Assembly: GCF_003351745.1 (NCBI RefSeq)
Contig: NZ_CP031222.1
Location: forward strand, 3,516,207-3,580,206
Reading direction: 5' to 3'
Source: Aquirhabdus parva
Lineage (GTDB): Bacteria; Pseudomonadota; Gammaproteobacteria; Pseudomonadales; Moraxellaceae
Length of the DNA: 64,000 nucleotides
Below are positions 35,173 to 44,200 of this stretch, piece by piece; within the stretch, counting starts at the first letter, position 1, and each line of letters begins with the position of its first letter. Below the pieces are notes generated by a model, which saw nothing but the letters and a program-made list of their open reading frames with translations, ran no database searches and was not told the origin of the DNA. The position numbers and the translations under genes were made by a program.

Positions 35173-35223
35173 TTGACAAGCGGTTTTAAAACATTTTATA
35201 TTTAACCTTAAGGTTAATTAACC
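35173..35223 (+). promoter_or_regulatory. arsR promoter with overlapping palindromic operator
   Basis: TTGACA (35173-35178), 17 bases, TTATAT (35196-35201). The predicted start point lies inside the 16-base palindrome TTAACCTTAAGGTTAA (35202-35217), which overlaps a second palindrome GGTTAATTAACC (35212-35223). This is the arrangement expected for autorepression by the ArsR-type protein encoded directly downstream. Confidence 0.72.
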
Positions 35224-35239
35224 ATTAAGTGTAATACAT

Positions 35240-35593
35240 ATGTCTACCGACTCTCTAAGTACCACCTTTGCTGCGCTCGCTGATCCAACACGTCGCGCGA
35301 TACTTGCCCAACTTGCACTGGGAGAGGCCACGGTCGCGGAGTTAACCAAACCGTTCTCAATCAGCGCGCCCGCCGTGACCAAACACCTCAAGGTGTTGCA
35401 ACGTGCCAAATTGATCACTCAAGGTCGCCACGCGCAATGGCGACCCTGCCAACTCAATGCCACGCCATTGCGCGAGGTTGCCGATTTTATCGAGCAATAC
35501 CGCCAGTATTGGGAGCAAAGCCTAGATCGTCTGGAAGCATATCTAAAAATACTCCAAACCGAGGAGATGCAAAGTGCAGAAAAAAAAGACTGA
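35240..35593 (+). CDS. ArsR-family transcriptional regulator (SRPBCC-linked)
   Basis: A 117-aa winged helix regulator: FAALADPTRRAILAQLALGE, then recognition helix SAPAVTKHLKVLQRAKLI. It has no cysteine pair of the metal-sensing kind. It belongs to the subgroup that is encoded in front of an SRPBCC protein, where the ligand is usually unknown. Its stop lies inside the next gene (20-base overlap). The ribosome binding site is weak. Confidence 0.9.
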   Translation: MSTDSLSTTFAALADPTRRAILAQLALGEATVAELTKPFSISAPAVTKHLKVLQRAKLITQGRHAQWRPCQLNATPLREVADFIEQYRQYWEQSLDRLEAYLKILQTEEMQSAEKKD

Positions 35594-36098
35594 TGCGGCA
35601 AACGCTGCAGATACCAGCGACCGCGAGATCATCATAACGCGTCTGATTGATGCGCCGCGCGAACTGGTCTGGGACGCAATGACCAAACCTGAGCATATCG
35701 TGCATTGGTGGGGTCCTAATGGCTTTACCAATACACTGGAGAAAATGGATTTTCGCGTGGGCGGTGAATGGCATCACATCATGCACGGCCCAGATGGAAG
35801 AGACTATCCTAACCGTAGCATCTATACGGTCATCGACAAACCACAACGCATCGAGTTCTGCGTGGGTGGCACCCATAAGGGCGATCCAAACGCGGTTTTT
35901 GAATCGACGTGGACGTTTGATCTGGTGGATGGAAAGACCCAAGTGACCATCCATATGATTTTTCCAACTGCGGCAGCGCGCAATAAAGTCGTCGAGGAGT
36001 TTGGCGCGATTCAAGGCGGAAACCAAACATTGGCACGCCTTGCAGACTATGTAAATAAAAGCGAATCACAAGATCACAAAGGAGAAGATCATGCGTAA
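35574..36098 (+). CDS. SRPBCC/AHSA1-domain protein
   Basis: A 174-aa START-like protein of the AHSA1 group: IDAPRELVWDAMTKPEHIVHWWGP, then FRVGGEWHHIMHGPDGRDYPN, with the C-terminal helix GAIQGGNQTLARLADYV. These form a hydrophobic pocket for an unknown ligand. GTG start with GAGGAG seven bases upstream. Translationally coupled to arsR and to the following gene (eight-base overlap). Confidence 0.9.
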   Translation: MQKKKTDAANAADTSDREIIITRLIDAPRELVWDAMTKPEHIVHWWGPNGFTNTLEKMDFRVGGEWHHIMHGPDGRDYPNRSIYTVIDKPQRIEFCVGGTHKGDPNAVFESTWTFDLVDGKTQVTIHMIFPTAAARNKVVEEFGAIQGGNQTLARLADYVNKSESQDHKGEDHA

Positions 36099-36675
36099 AA
36101 TCGTTTCATTCGTCCATGTATCACTAGATGGTTTTGTGGCCTCTATCGATGAGGGCATGCATAGCCTAGGCTGGATCAGTATCAGCGAGGATCTGTTTGC
36201 ATATGTCGAGCAACGGATTCAGCAGACCAACACCGCGCTTTACGGGCGCGTTACCTTCGAGATGATGGAGTCATATTGGCCAACCGCCGCCGATGCGCCC
36301 GATGCCAGCGCCCATGACCATGCGCATTCACGCTGGTATAAAGCCGCCCGTAAGGTAGTCCTATCAAAAACCCTGACAGAAAAGGATCATCCCAATACTC
36401 ACATCATCAGCAGCAATTTAAGCGATGAAATCAACACACTCAAGCAGAGCGCGGGCAGCGATATTTTAATCTTTGGCAGTCCCTCAGCCACGCACGCGTT
36501 GATGGCGGAAAACTTGATCGACGAGTATTGGTTATTTGTCAATCCGATTCTATTGGCACGGGGTATTCCCTTATTCCAAAACATTCAGGACAGAACTGCA
36601 CTCACACTGGTAAAAAGTCACATTTTTGCGTCGGGTGTGGTGTGCTTGCAGTATGAGGTAAAACGCAATGAATGA
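36091..36675 (+). CDS. RibD C-terminal/dihydrofolate reductase-like protein
   Basis: A 194-aa protein of the RibD_C/DHFR-like fold: MRKIVSFVHVSLDGFVA at the front, YGRVTFEMMESYWP, IFGSPSATHALM and the terminal DEYWLFVNPILLARGIPLF. This family often sits with ArsR and SRPBCC genes; substrate unknown, NADPH-binding expected. AGGAG upstream of the ATG. It closes a three-gene operon. Confidence 0.88.
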   Translation: MRKIVSFVHVSLDGFVASIDEGMHSLGWISISEDLFAYVEQRIQQTNTALYGRVTFEMMESYWPTAADAPDASAHDHAHSRWYKAARKVVLSKTLTEKDHPNTHIISSNLSDEINTLKQSAGSDILIFGSPSATHALMAENLIDEYWLFVNPILLARGIPLFQNIQDRTALTLVKSHIFASGVVCLQYEVKRNE

Positions 36676-36804
36676 GGTAAAGCCAAGCAGAAAGCTTAAT
36701 TTAGCGGACTAATATTCAGAGTCATCGTTGCAGCTATTAGCGATATAGTCTGATCCCGTTAAAAGACTTCGATTTTAGTAGCAATCTGTGAACAACGACG
36801 GGCA

Positions 36805-36840
36805 ACAAAAAAGCCTTAAGTCAGTAAACTTAAGGCTTTA
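36805..36840 (-). terminator. Terminator of the gltX-tRNA transcript
   Basis: Perfect 12-base stem AAAGCCTTAAGT/ACTTAAGGCTTT, loop TTACTG, then T-run on the minus strand. It may also stop the convergent RibD-like transcript. Confidence 0.88.
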
Positions 36841-36872
36841 TGTACTGTAATGGACTACAGTGATCTCGAATT

Positions 36873-36948
36873 TGGCGTCCCCACGGGGATTCGAACCCCG
36901 GTACTCACCGTGAAAGGGTGATGTCCTAGGCCTCTAGACGATGGGGAC
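36873..36948 (-). tRNA. tRNA-Glu (anticodon TTC)
   Basis: 76 bases with encoded CCA. Acceptor arm GTCCCC pairs with GGGGAC, discriminator G; anticodon loop CTTTCAC; T arm CCGGGGTTCGAATCCCCG. Transcribed after tRNA-Ala and gltX. Confidence 0.96.
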
Positions 36949-36984
36949 TGGACGTGTAACATCTGCGTTTACCAATTTGACGTT

Positions 36985-37060
36985 TGGTGGAGCCTAGCGG
37001 GATCGAACCGCTGACCTCTACAATGCCATTGTAGCGCTCTACCAACTGAGCTAAGGCCCC
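36985..37060 (-). tRNA. tRNA-Ala (anticodon GGC)
   Basis: 76 bases with encoded CCA. Acceptor GGGGCCT pairs with AGGCTCC and contains the G3-U70 pair that identifies alanine tRNA; the anticodon loop ATGGCAT gives GGC. Directly upstream of tRNA-Glu, downstream of gltX. Confidence 0.96.
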
Positions 37061-37119
37061 GCACGGCAACGCAGGCGCACATGTTAGGGATTCAGAACAG
37101 CCATGTCAATCACATCTGG

Positions 37120-38643
37120 TTACTTTTCGACCCCTTCGTCAATGATTTTTGGTTCATTTAGCGAAATATCGAGCTTTTGCCACTCTGAGGTCTCTTTTTT
37201 GCTAACGCCTCCAAGAATTTCAACTGCTTGGCGTAGACGTGCATAGGTCAAATCGGCACCCAAAATCGCCATCGACTCCATCACAGGCGTCGAAGTCGAA
37301 CTACCGGCAATCGCAATAAAGAACGATGGCATAAAATCACGCAGTTTGATTTCCATCTGTTCAGACAGGGTCATGAGTGTGGCTTTGACAGTCTCTTCAT
37401 TCCACTGCATCAAACGCTCAAGGCGCCAAAGCGACAATTGCAATACCTGACGGACTTGGTCTTGGGTGAGCTTCTTATGTGCAAACGACTCAGCCGTCAG
37501 CGGCTGCGTCGCTTTGGGTGAGCCATTAAAGAAGAATCCGGCCCAATCGGCAGCATCTGACAAAGTATTGATCCGTGGCTGGATCGCGGCAGTAATCTTC
37601 TCAAGCTGCGCACGGTTACCGCGCCATGACAGGATTTTATCCAGCAATGCCGCTGGTGATAGATCGCGAATCCACAGGCCATTCAGCCAAGTCAATTTCT
37701 CGACATCAAAGATCGGCCCACCCAACGATACGCGTTGGATATCAAAGTGCTCAATCATCTCACTCAAGGTGAACTGCTCACGTTCATCAGGCATCGACCA
37801 GCCCATACGGCCCAAGTAATTGAGCAGGGCTTCAGGTAAGAAGCCCATATCACGGTAATAGGTGATGCTGGTCGGATTCTTGCGTTTAGACAGTTTGGAT
37901 TTATCCGGATTGCGCAGGAGTGGCAAATGACAGAGCACTGGCATGTCCCAGCCGAAATATTGATAGAGCAATTTGTGCTTCGGGGCCGAGGAAATCCACT
38001 CTTCACCGCGCAGCACATGAGTGATTTCCATCAGGTGATCATCGACCACGTTAGCCAAGTGATAAGTCGGCAAACCGTCTTGCTTGAGCAGGACTTGCAT
38101 ATCCACTTGCTCATAAGGGATCTCGATCGCACCGCGTAGCAGGTCATCAATATGGCAAATACCTTCCGTCGGCACCTTCATACGCACCACATGCGGTTCA
38201 CCCGCTGCAATGCGCTGACTGACTTCTTCAGCGGTCAAATGCAAACAATGGCCATCGTAACGTGGCGTTTCTTTATTAGCCATTTGTGCATTACGCACTT
38301 CGGTCAGGCGCGCTTCGCTACAGAAGCAGTTAAATGCATGGCCTTTTTCCAGCAAGATATTGGCATGCTGAGTATAGATCTCACGGCGTTCGCTTTGACG
38401 ATACGGGGCATGTTTACCGCCAATATCTGGACCCTCTGTCCAGTTCAACCCGAGCCAACGCAGGGAATCCAGAATCATCTGCTCGGATTCAGGTGTGGAG
38501 CGGGTTTGGTCGGTGTCTTCAATACGTAGAATGAACTCACCGCCATGCTGACGGGCAAAACACAGATTAAACAGCGCGACATAGGCGGTGCCTACATGCG
38601 GAAAGCCTGTCGGAGAAGGAGCAATACGAGTACGAACGGTCAT
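37120..38643 (-). CDS. gltX: Glutamyl-tRNA synthetase
   Basis: Charges tRNA-Glu; 507 aa. The class I motifs are HVGT (HIGH) in [13 protein letters not shown] and KLSKRK (KMSKS). The preferred start is the ATG at 38643, giving [13 protein letters not shown]; a GTG at 38652 is possible. Neither has a clear ribosome binding site. It is followed on the same strand by tRNA-Ala and tRNA-Glu, so enzyme and substrate tRNA probably share one transcript. Confidence 0.98.
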   Translation of the reverse strand: MTVRTRIAPSPTGFPHVGTAYVALFNLCFARQHGGEFILRIEDTDQTRSTPESEQMILDSLRWLGLNWTEGPDIGGKHAPYRQSERREIYTQHANILLEKGHAFNCFCSEARLTEVRNAQMANKETPRYDGHCLHLTAEEVSQRIAAGEPHVVRMKVPTEGICHIDDLLRGAIEIPYEQVDMQVLLKQDGLPTYHLANVVDDHLMEITHVLRGEEWISSAPKHKLLYQYFGWDMPVLCHLPLLRNPDKSKLSKRKNPTSITYYRDMGFLPEALLNYLGRMGWSMPDEREQFTLSEMIEHFDIQRVSLGGPIFDVEKLTWLNGLWIRDLSPAALLDKILSWRGNRAQLEKITAAIQPRINTLSDAADWAGFFFNGSPKATQPLTAESFAHKKLTQDQVRQVLQLSLWRLERLMQWNEETVKATLMTLSEQMEIKLRDFMPSFFIAIAGSSTSTPVMESMAILGADLTYARLRQAVEILGGVSKKETSEWQKLDISLNEPKIIDEGVEK

Positions 38644-38755
38644 AAGAGTCACGTCAAAGAAAACGAATAGGGTAATTTGGGATAGATGATAACAAATGTA
38701 GCGCAGCTTGGCTTTTGTTTAGGTATCAGGATTGCGCCTTAGCACAGCGCGTAAC

Positions 38756-39550
38756 TTAATAAATAAACTGCGCGACCTGTGTCAGTTCCCCAACCTTACG
38801 CAGCGGCACGATATAGGTCTGTTGTTTCTCATTCGGGGTATTTTCATTGGTAATCACGGTCACCGTTACGGTGGTAATCACTTTGCTGGATTCCCCGCCA
38901 TAATAGTTAGCGTAGATCAGATACGTGCCATGCACCGCATTGGGAGTTGCGAAGATCTCAGGACCATAGCCATCGGTCGCGTCGATATCGATAGAGCCGC
39001 CGCTCGGAATGGTTCGCTGACCATACCATGCATGTTCCCGATTAGGTGTGACTACGTGCAGATCAACGTCGGTATGATTGGTATCCCACGACATCACAAC
39101 GCGTATCTTGGCCGGCACTTTGCCTGCGTTGGCTTCATAGAACTGGCGCCGTGTCTTGTCACCATTGGCAGTACGAACTTCGATACTGTTGCTCCCCGAA
39201 CCAAAAGCATAGGGACGTTGATAATGTCCTGACTCATCAATCGAGAGTGGCATCGTAACGCCATTGGCGACCATAGTCGCAGGCTGATCTTTAGATTTCG
39301 GCGCGGCTTTAATCTGCCCTTCAATCAAGGCACTCCATGCATGTCCACCACTATTGGTATGGGTTGCGGGATAGTTGACGGTTTGGGAGAAGTTCCCTTG
39401 GCTACTGTCGCTAAAGCGCCAGCCATTGGTTGGTCTAGAGGCTGTCGTGCCCTCAGCATCGGCCTGCATCATCAAGCCACTTCCGACCAACACCAGCACG
39501 GCACCTGTAATCGATAGCAAACGAAATCCTCTGATCTTGTTATTGTGCAT
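38756..39550 (-). CDS. yfaP: YfaP (DUF2135), last gene of the yfa operon
   Basis: A 264-aa secreted protein with a hydrophobic N-terminal segment (LLSITGAVLVLVGSGLMM) and the DUF2135 domain. The paralogue at 31624-32472 shows the same conserved stretches. A position at the end of the yfaA-T-S-Q-P order matches E. coli. It probably works with YfaS in the periplasm. It starts 11 bases inside yfaQ. Confidence 0.83.
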   Translation of the reverse strand: MHNNKIRGFRLLSITGAVLVLVGSGLMMQADAEGTTASRPTNGWRFSDSSQGNFSQTVNYPATHTNSGGHAWSALIEGQIKAAPKSKDQPATMVANGVTMPLSIDESGHYQRPYAFGSGSNSIEVRTANGDKTRRQFYEANAGKVPAKIRVVMSWDTNHTDVDLHVVTPNREHAWYGQRTIPSGGSIDIDATDGYGPEIFATPNAVHGTYLIYANYYGGESSKVITTVTVTVITNENTPNEKQQTYIVPLRKVGELTQVAQFIY

Positions 39551-41282
39551 GACGGATTTTCCTGAGGGTCGATGGTGTAGAAGTAAAGGATGACAAACCT
39601 AAGTCATCGGTGAGTTGTCGCGCCTGTTGCTCAATCCAAGTTTCGTCCTGTCCTCGCGGGTGGAAGCGTAGCGCCAGATGCAAATACTCATGCCATAAGG
39701 TGACACGATCATTCTGACTGCGCCAGTCGCGGACATAAATATTCAGCGACTGTTGATCGGCATAAGGATTGCCATAGTCTAACCGACAGACATTGACCGA
39801 TTTTAATGCCTCAAAACCATCAATACTCGCCATACGCTGTTGCACCTTAACCAAATTCCGCTGGAGATACTGCTCAGCCTCAAGGATCGGCTGGCATTGC
39901 TTGCCGTCTGTCGCGAGTTGCCAACTGGCCTTGGGGAAAGCCTGCTTTAGAATATACAGATAGTTGCTGCCCTGCTGCGCTTGCTTCACCGCGTTCTGCC
40001 AGCTGAGCAAACCCTCTTCAGCCTTGGTCTGATGATAGCGGATTGGACTGCCTGTCAAACTCAAACCCTCGGTAAACGCCACGATGCGCTGTGCATTGGC
40101 CGTTGCGGGATTAGGGGAGACACGCTGATAGCGGCTGTCATCATCAATCTGCAAACAGCCTTGATGGAACTCGGCGTTTTGCAACAGATAACTGCGTGCT
40201 GCAATACTCAGTGCCCGCGCCGCCTGTGTGATATCCGCGCTCCCCTCACGATCCACCACCCGCGCCAAATAATCTTGTAGCCCTAGCCGTCCGATAATCT
40301 GCACTGGCTGGTTAGCAGGTTTCTGCACCGAAAGCTCACCTTGACTACGAATCACCAAGCTCTGCTGATTGGCAAATAGGACGCGATAATCCCCACGTAA
40401 ATGGCCACTTGAGACTACCGTTTTCAAATCATCCACCCGACTGATCTGTGCAATGGGATAACGCTTAAAATAATGCACCGACACGCACTGATCATCACGC
40501 GGGATGATCGCTGGCGGTAAACGCTCGGCCAGCAGCGGACTTAAACGCTGGACTACTCGATGACTACCGCCTGTCGCCCCTAACCAAAATGCAGTGCCAT
40601 CAGCTAGCCAACCCGCCGCACCGCCAAAATATCCGCCCGCCAATGTCGGATGTGCCCACGTATACGTCTTAAAGCGATAGCCTCCACCCAACACGGGCAA
40701 GACATCACTCCACTGCGGCTGCAACATGCGACCTAGCAGTGCCTCACGCGTAAGACTCATCACTTTAGGCGGCACACGGTTGAGTGCATTTAAAATATCC
40801 GTCACAGGCACCTGCGTCTGGGGTTGTACCCGAGATAGATCCTGCAACCATGGCACATCTGGCGCTTGCTGCTGCCAGTAGCGCTGCCAGTCTTTGGCCT
40901 GTATCTGCAAACGCTGCGGCTGGAAGTACGCGCCACACGAGCGCAGCAGCGCCACATCGCGACTGATCGACTCATCATGGGTACAGCAATACTCATCGCC
41001 AGTTGCTGCTTGTGTACCCGCATGACAGGCATAAGGCCGATCTGCTACGTGCTGATCGACACTATAGGTATACACCCAGAGCTTCCATAAGCTCCCCAAC
41101 GGCACCCGCGCCGGCATCTGTTTAGCATCCCCGAGCAACCACGTCGGGTGGTTAGGAGTTTGCTGACTGACAATCCAGCCTTGGTTGGCTGAATTTAAAG
41201 AGGTATTCGCATAGACATGAGATTGCAGCATCACGCCCACCATGCCAAATGCTACGCCATACCAACGCTGCCAGCGCATCAT
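39540..41282 (-). CDS. yfaQ: YfaQ (DUF2300): transpeptidase-like + SpoIID-like + HEXXH
   Basis: A 580-aa exported protein. Residues 60-260 resemble a penicillin-binding/class D serine fold: Ser64-x-x-Lys67 (GSLWKLWVYTY), an S-C-G (LRSCGAYFQP), and KTY in place of KTG (YRFKTYTW). Residues about 340-450 look SpoIID-like: QDYLARVVDREGS, then ALSIAARSYLLQN and RVSPNPATANAQRI. Near the end HEYLH (His531-Glu532 and His535) matches the HEXXH metal motif. The family is called DUF2300 and its activity is unknown; the module reading is mine. Starts one base after yfaS. Confidence 0.82.
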   Translation of the reverse strand: MMRWQRWYGVAFGMVGVMLQSHVYANTSLNSANQGWIVSQQTPNHPTWLLGDAKQMPARVPLGSLWKLWVYTYSVDQHVADRPYACHAGTQAATGDEYCCTHDESISRDVALLRSCGAYFQPQRLQIQAKDWQRYWQQQAPDVPWLQDLSRVQPQTQVPVTDILNALNRVPPKVMSLTREALLGRMLQPQWSDVLPVLGGGYRFKTYTWAHPTLAGGYFGGAAGWLADGTAFWLGATGGSHRVVQRLSPLLAERLPPAIIPRDDQCVSVHYFKRYPIAQISRVDDLKTVVSSGHLRGDYRVLFANQQSLVIRSQGELSVQKPANQPVQIIGRLGLQDYLARVVDREGSADITQAARALSIAARSYLLQNAEFHQGCLQIDDDSRYQRVSPNPATANAQRIVAFTEGLSLTGSPIRYHQTKAEEGLLSWQNAVKQAQQGSNYLYILKQAFPKASWQLATDGKQCQPILEAEQYLQRNLVKVQQRMASIDGFEALKSVNVCRLDYGNPYADQQSLNIYVRDWRSQNDRVTLWHEYLHLALRFHPRGQDETWIEQQARQLTDDLGLSSFTSTPSTLRKIRHAQ

Positions 41283-41283
41283 C

Positions 41284-44200
41284 CTATTCCACAGTCACAC
41301 GATTACGCGCAGCCGACTCCAGCACCTGAGCATCAGGACGATACATGTTGTAAGCCCGTGCAGCGGGCAGCACATACTGACCGCGCTGGCTAAAGCGCAG
41401 CAAATGTTGCACCGTGGTTGCATCGGTGACTTGACCTAGCGGGACGGCATACCCGCCTGTCATCTCTTGGAAATTAGCGCGCGGCAACTCATCACGATCT
41501 TTGATCTTGATGCCCCAAGTACCCGGTTCAATCTGCGCACCCGCAGGCAGCGGCGCATCGATCACCATGTAATGTAAGGCTTGTTTCGGGGTCAGGGTAT
41601 AGGTGTCCAAGTACAGACTATCAGTATGGATCGTGTCTTTAGGCCCCACTTCCTCTGCTTCAAACGAACCATCACTTTGTGATTTCAGCAAATACAATTG
41701 ATGAGTCAATGTCGCTGGCAAGGTCGAGACTGAACCGTGCTGCGCACTGTCATAGCTCAGAACCGCATTGCTACTACTGGTCAATATGGTTGGTAAAGGC
41801 GCAGGCGGTGTTGCTGTTTTTACCAAAGAGGCCGATGGCCATTGATACACTTTGCCGCCGGTTCGTGTCGTTTGCAGCGTCCACGGTGAAGCTAAGGTTG
41901 CAGGCGTCTCAGCCGCAGCACCTGATGCCAGACTTTGTTCAAGCCATGTCAGCATCACCGCACGGTCGATGGTCGCATACTCACTGCTGGCTTCGGCAAG
42001 CAGTGCATTGGCGGTCTTGCCATCGCCTTGTCCTAGACTCAGGAGTAATGCCGACCCCAACAGCGTAGGCTTGGCTTGCATACGCGCGGTCGCTTCAACC
42101 ACTTTACTACTGAATTCCGCAGAGCCTGATTGGCTTGTGGCTTTCAATACACGGCTCGTCAGTAGCACAGCCAAATCCTGTGTTTGACCACTATTGTCAC
42201 TCAAGATCAAACTATCACGAGCACCATAGCGCGCTTCACCGAGCGCCGCGCCATTGACTTCTTGAGTCGCCAAAGCCGATGCCATCGAACCCACAGGCAG
42301 ACCGATCTGACGCATCCAGTCCAGCATCAGGGCACGCTGCCAGAACGGCTGCTTCACCCCATCACTGCTATAGACATCCAACAGACGCTGCCAATGATCC
42401 GCAGGCAGATTGATCCCGAGCACTTGCGCAGTACGCCAATCGGCATAGTAAGCATAGGTGGTCAGGAAGGGATCAGCCGCCATGGAGCGCCCCCACCAGC
42501 CAAATTTTGCCTCATCACCGGCCATACTCGCGAGGCGAATCCGCTGGGTATAGAGCTGGCGAGCTATCTCGCTCTTACGCGGATCATCCGCAGATAAGGA
42601 TTGATAGACCAGCGCCAGCGGAATCATACGGCTCGCGGTTTGCTCGACACAGCCATAGGGTTGATCGATCAAGTTGTCCATGACCCGATAAAATCCTGCA
42701 CGGCTGCTGTCGATCCAGCGCAAGCTGACATTGGTCGCGTCCGCAGGCAATCCCAGTGTCAACTGATTATTGACTGGGCTCACCAAGCGATCAAAATGGG
42801 TCAAACGACCATTGGCTCGAGTAGACAGATTGACCAATAAACGATCCCGTACTTGACCCTGCTGGTTCAAGCTTAAGGTCAGTGCGCCGCTTTGCTGCCC
42901 CTGACGCGGCACTTCGATAAAGTTAATGCCGGGTTGCAGCGTCACATCTTGGCTATTGGTCAGTGCACCTTGCATCACCAACTGGGCTTTTTGCACTTGA
43001 TTGGTTTGGTTAAAGATCGCAAGGTTCCCAGTCGATTGATCATCGGCACGCAGCCAACGCGGACTCGTCCACTTCAAGTACACGTCTTTATTACTCAGGA
43101 TATGAGTGGTGTTCTGACCAACGATGCCATCTGAGGTCATGGCCCGTGCCGTCACACGCCAACGTGTCAACACATCCGGCATGGTAAAGGTGACCTGTGC
43201 CTGCCCTTGGGCATTGGTAGTCAATTGCGGTGCCCAGTAGGCGGTATCTACTTCATCCCGACGCGGACGTTCAAGCACTTTGATGGCACGTTCATGGGTA
43301 CTGTGTGTACTCGCGGGCTGATCCAGTTGATTGCTGGATAAGTCATAGCCAATGAAGGATGGACTATATTGCGTACGCACATTATTACGCCGTGGGTGGT
43401 AAAAGAAGTCATGAATGTCTGGTGCAATCTCAGGTTGCAGCACATAGATCATCTCATCAACCACACCCAAACTGACTGATGCCGGCACGGGCTGACCCTG
43501 CACACGGGTTTGCACATTTAGCTTCACCACCTCACCCGGTGCATACTGAGTTTTATCCGCAGTCAGGCTGATTTCAACCGATTTGCTGGCGACCACCAGT
43601 CCTGCATTCTCAAACACAAATTGATCTTGTTTGACATAAGCAACCGATAGCGTGAGATTCGGTGCAAACTGCTCTGTAACTGGCACCGAGATCCGCCACT
43701 GCTGCGGCGACAACTGCTCGGTCTTCAGCCATCCTGCGGGGGTTTTCAGCAGGCTTAGCCCTTCGACCTTATCGCGCTCAAGTGTGATCAGTGCCTGATC
43801 CACGGGTTCAGAGAAAGTAATCAAACCACTGGCGCTATCACCGACTTGGTAGCGATTCTTATCCCAAACAATTTCGATATGACCTGTCGGCACTTTCAAG
43901 TCTGCACCGCTGACCCAATGACTTGTGGCGCCTAAAATCGATCCATCAGCAGCCAAGAGACTAATCACATAGGAGCCGGACTTATCCGGTTTGACCGTAA
44001 AGCTGTTTCCTGAGAGATCGCCTGTTTGCTCGCTATTGTCTTCTAAACGCACCAGTTTCCAGCGCACTGGCTTCACGTTCACGACCGCTTGACCCGTTGG
44101 ACCTGCGGCAGTGACTTGATGAATTGAGACATTCACTGGCTGATGCACTGCGGAAAAACGCACTGGGGTGTCCAGTTGCCAGGTCGCCAGCGCACGTTCA

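Noticed and set aside
35487-36026. Minus-strand open frame of 179 codons inside the arsR-SRPBCC genes
   Set aside because: Shadow of two well-supported overlapping genes, with no ribosome binding site or homologous motif.
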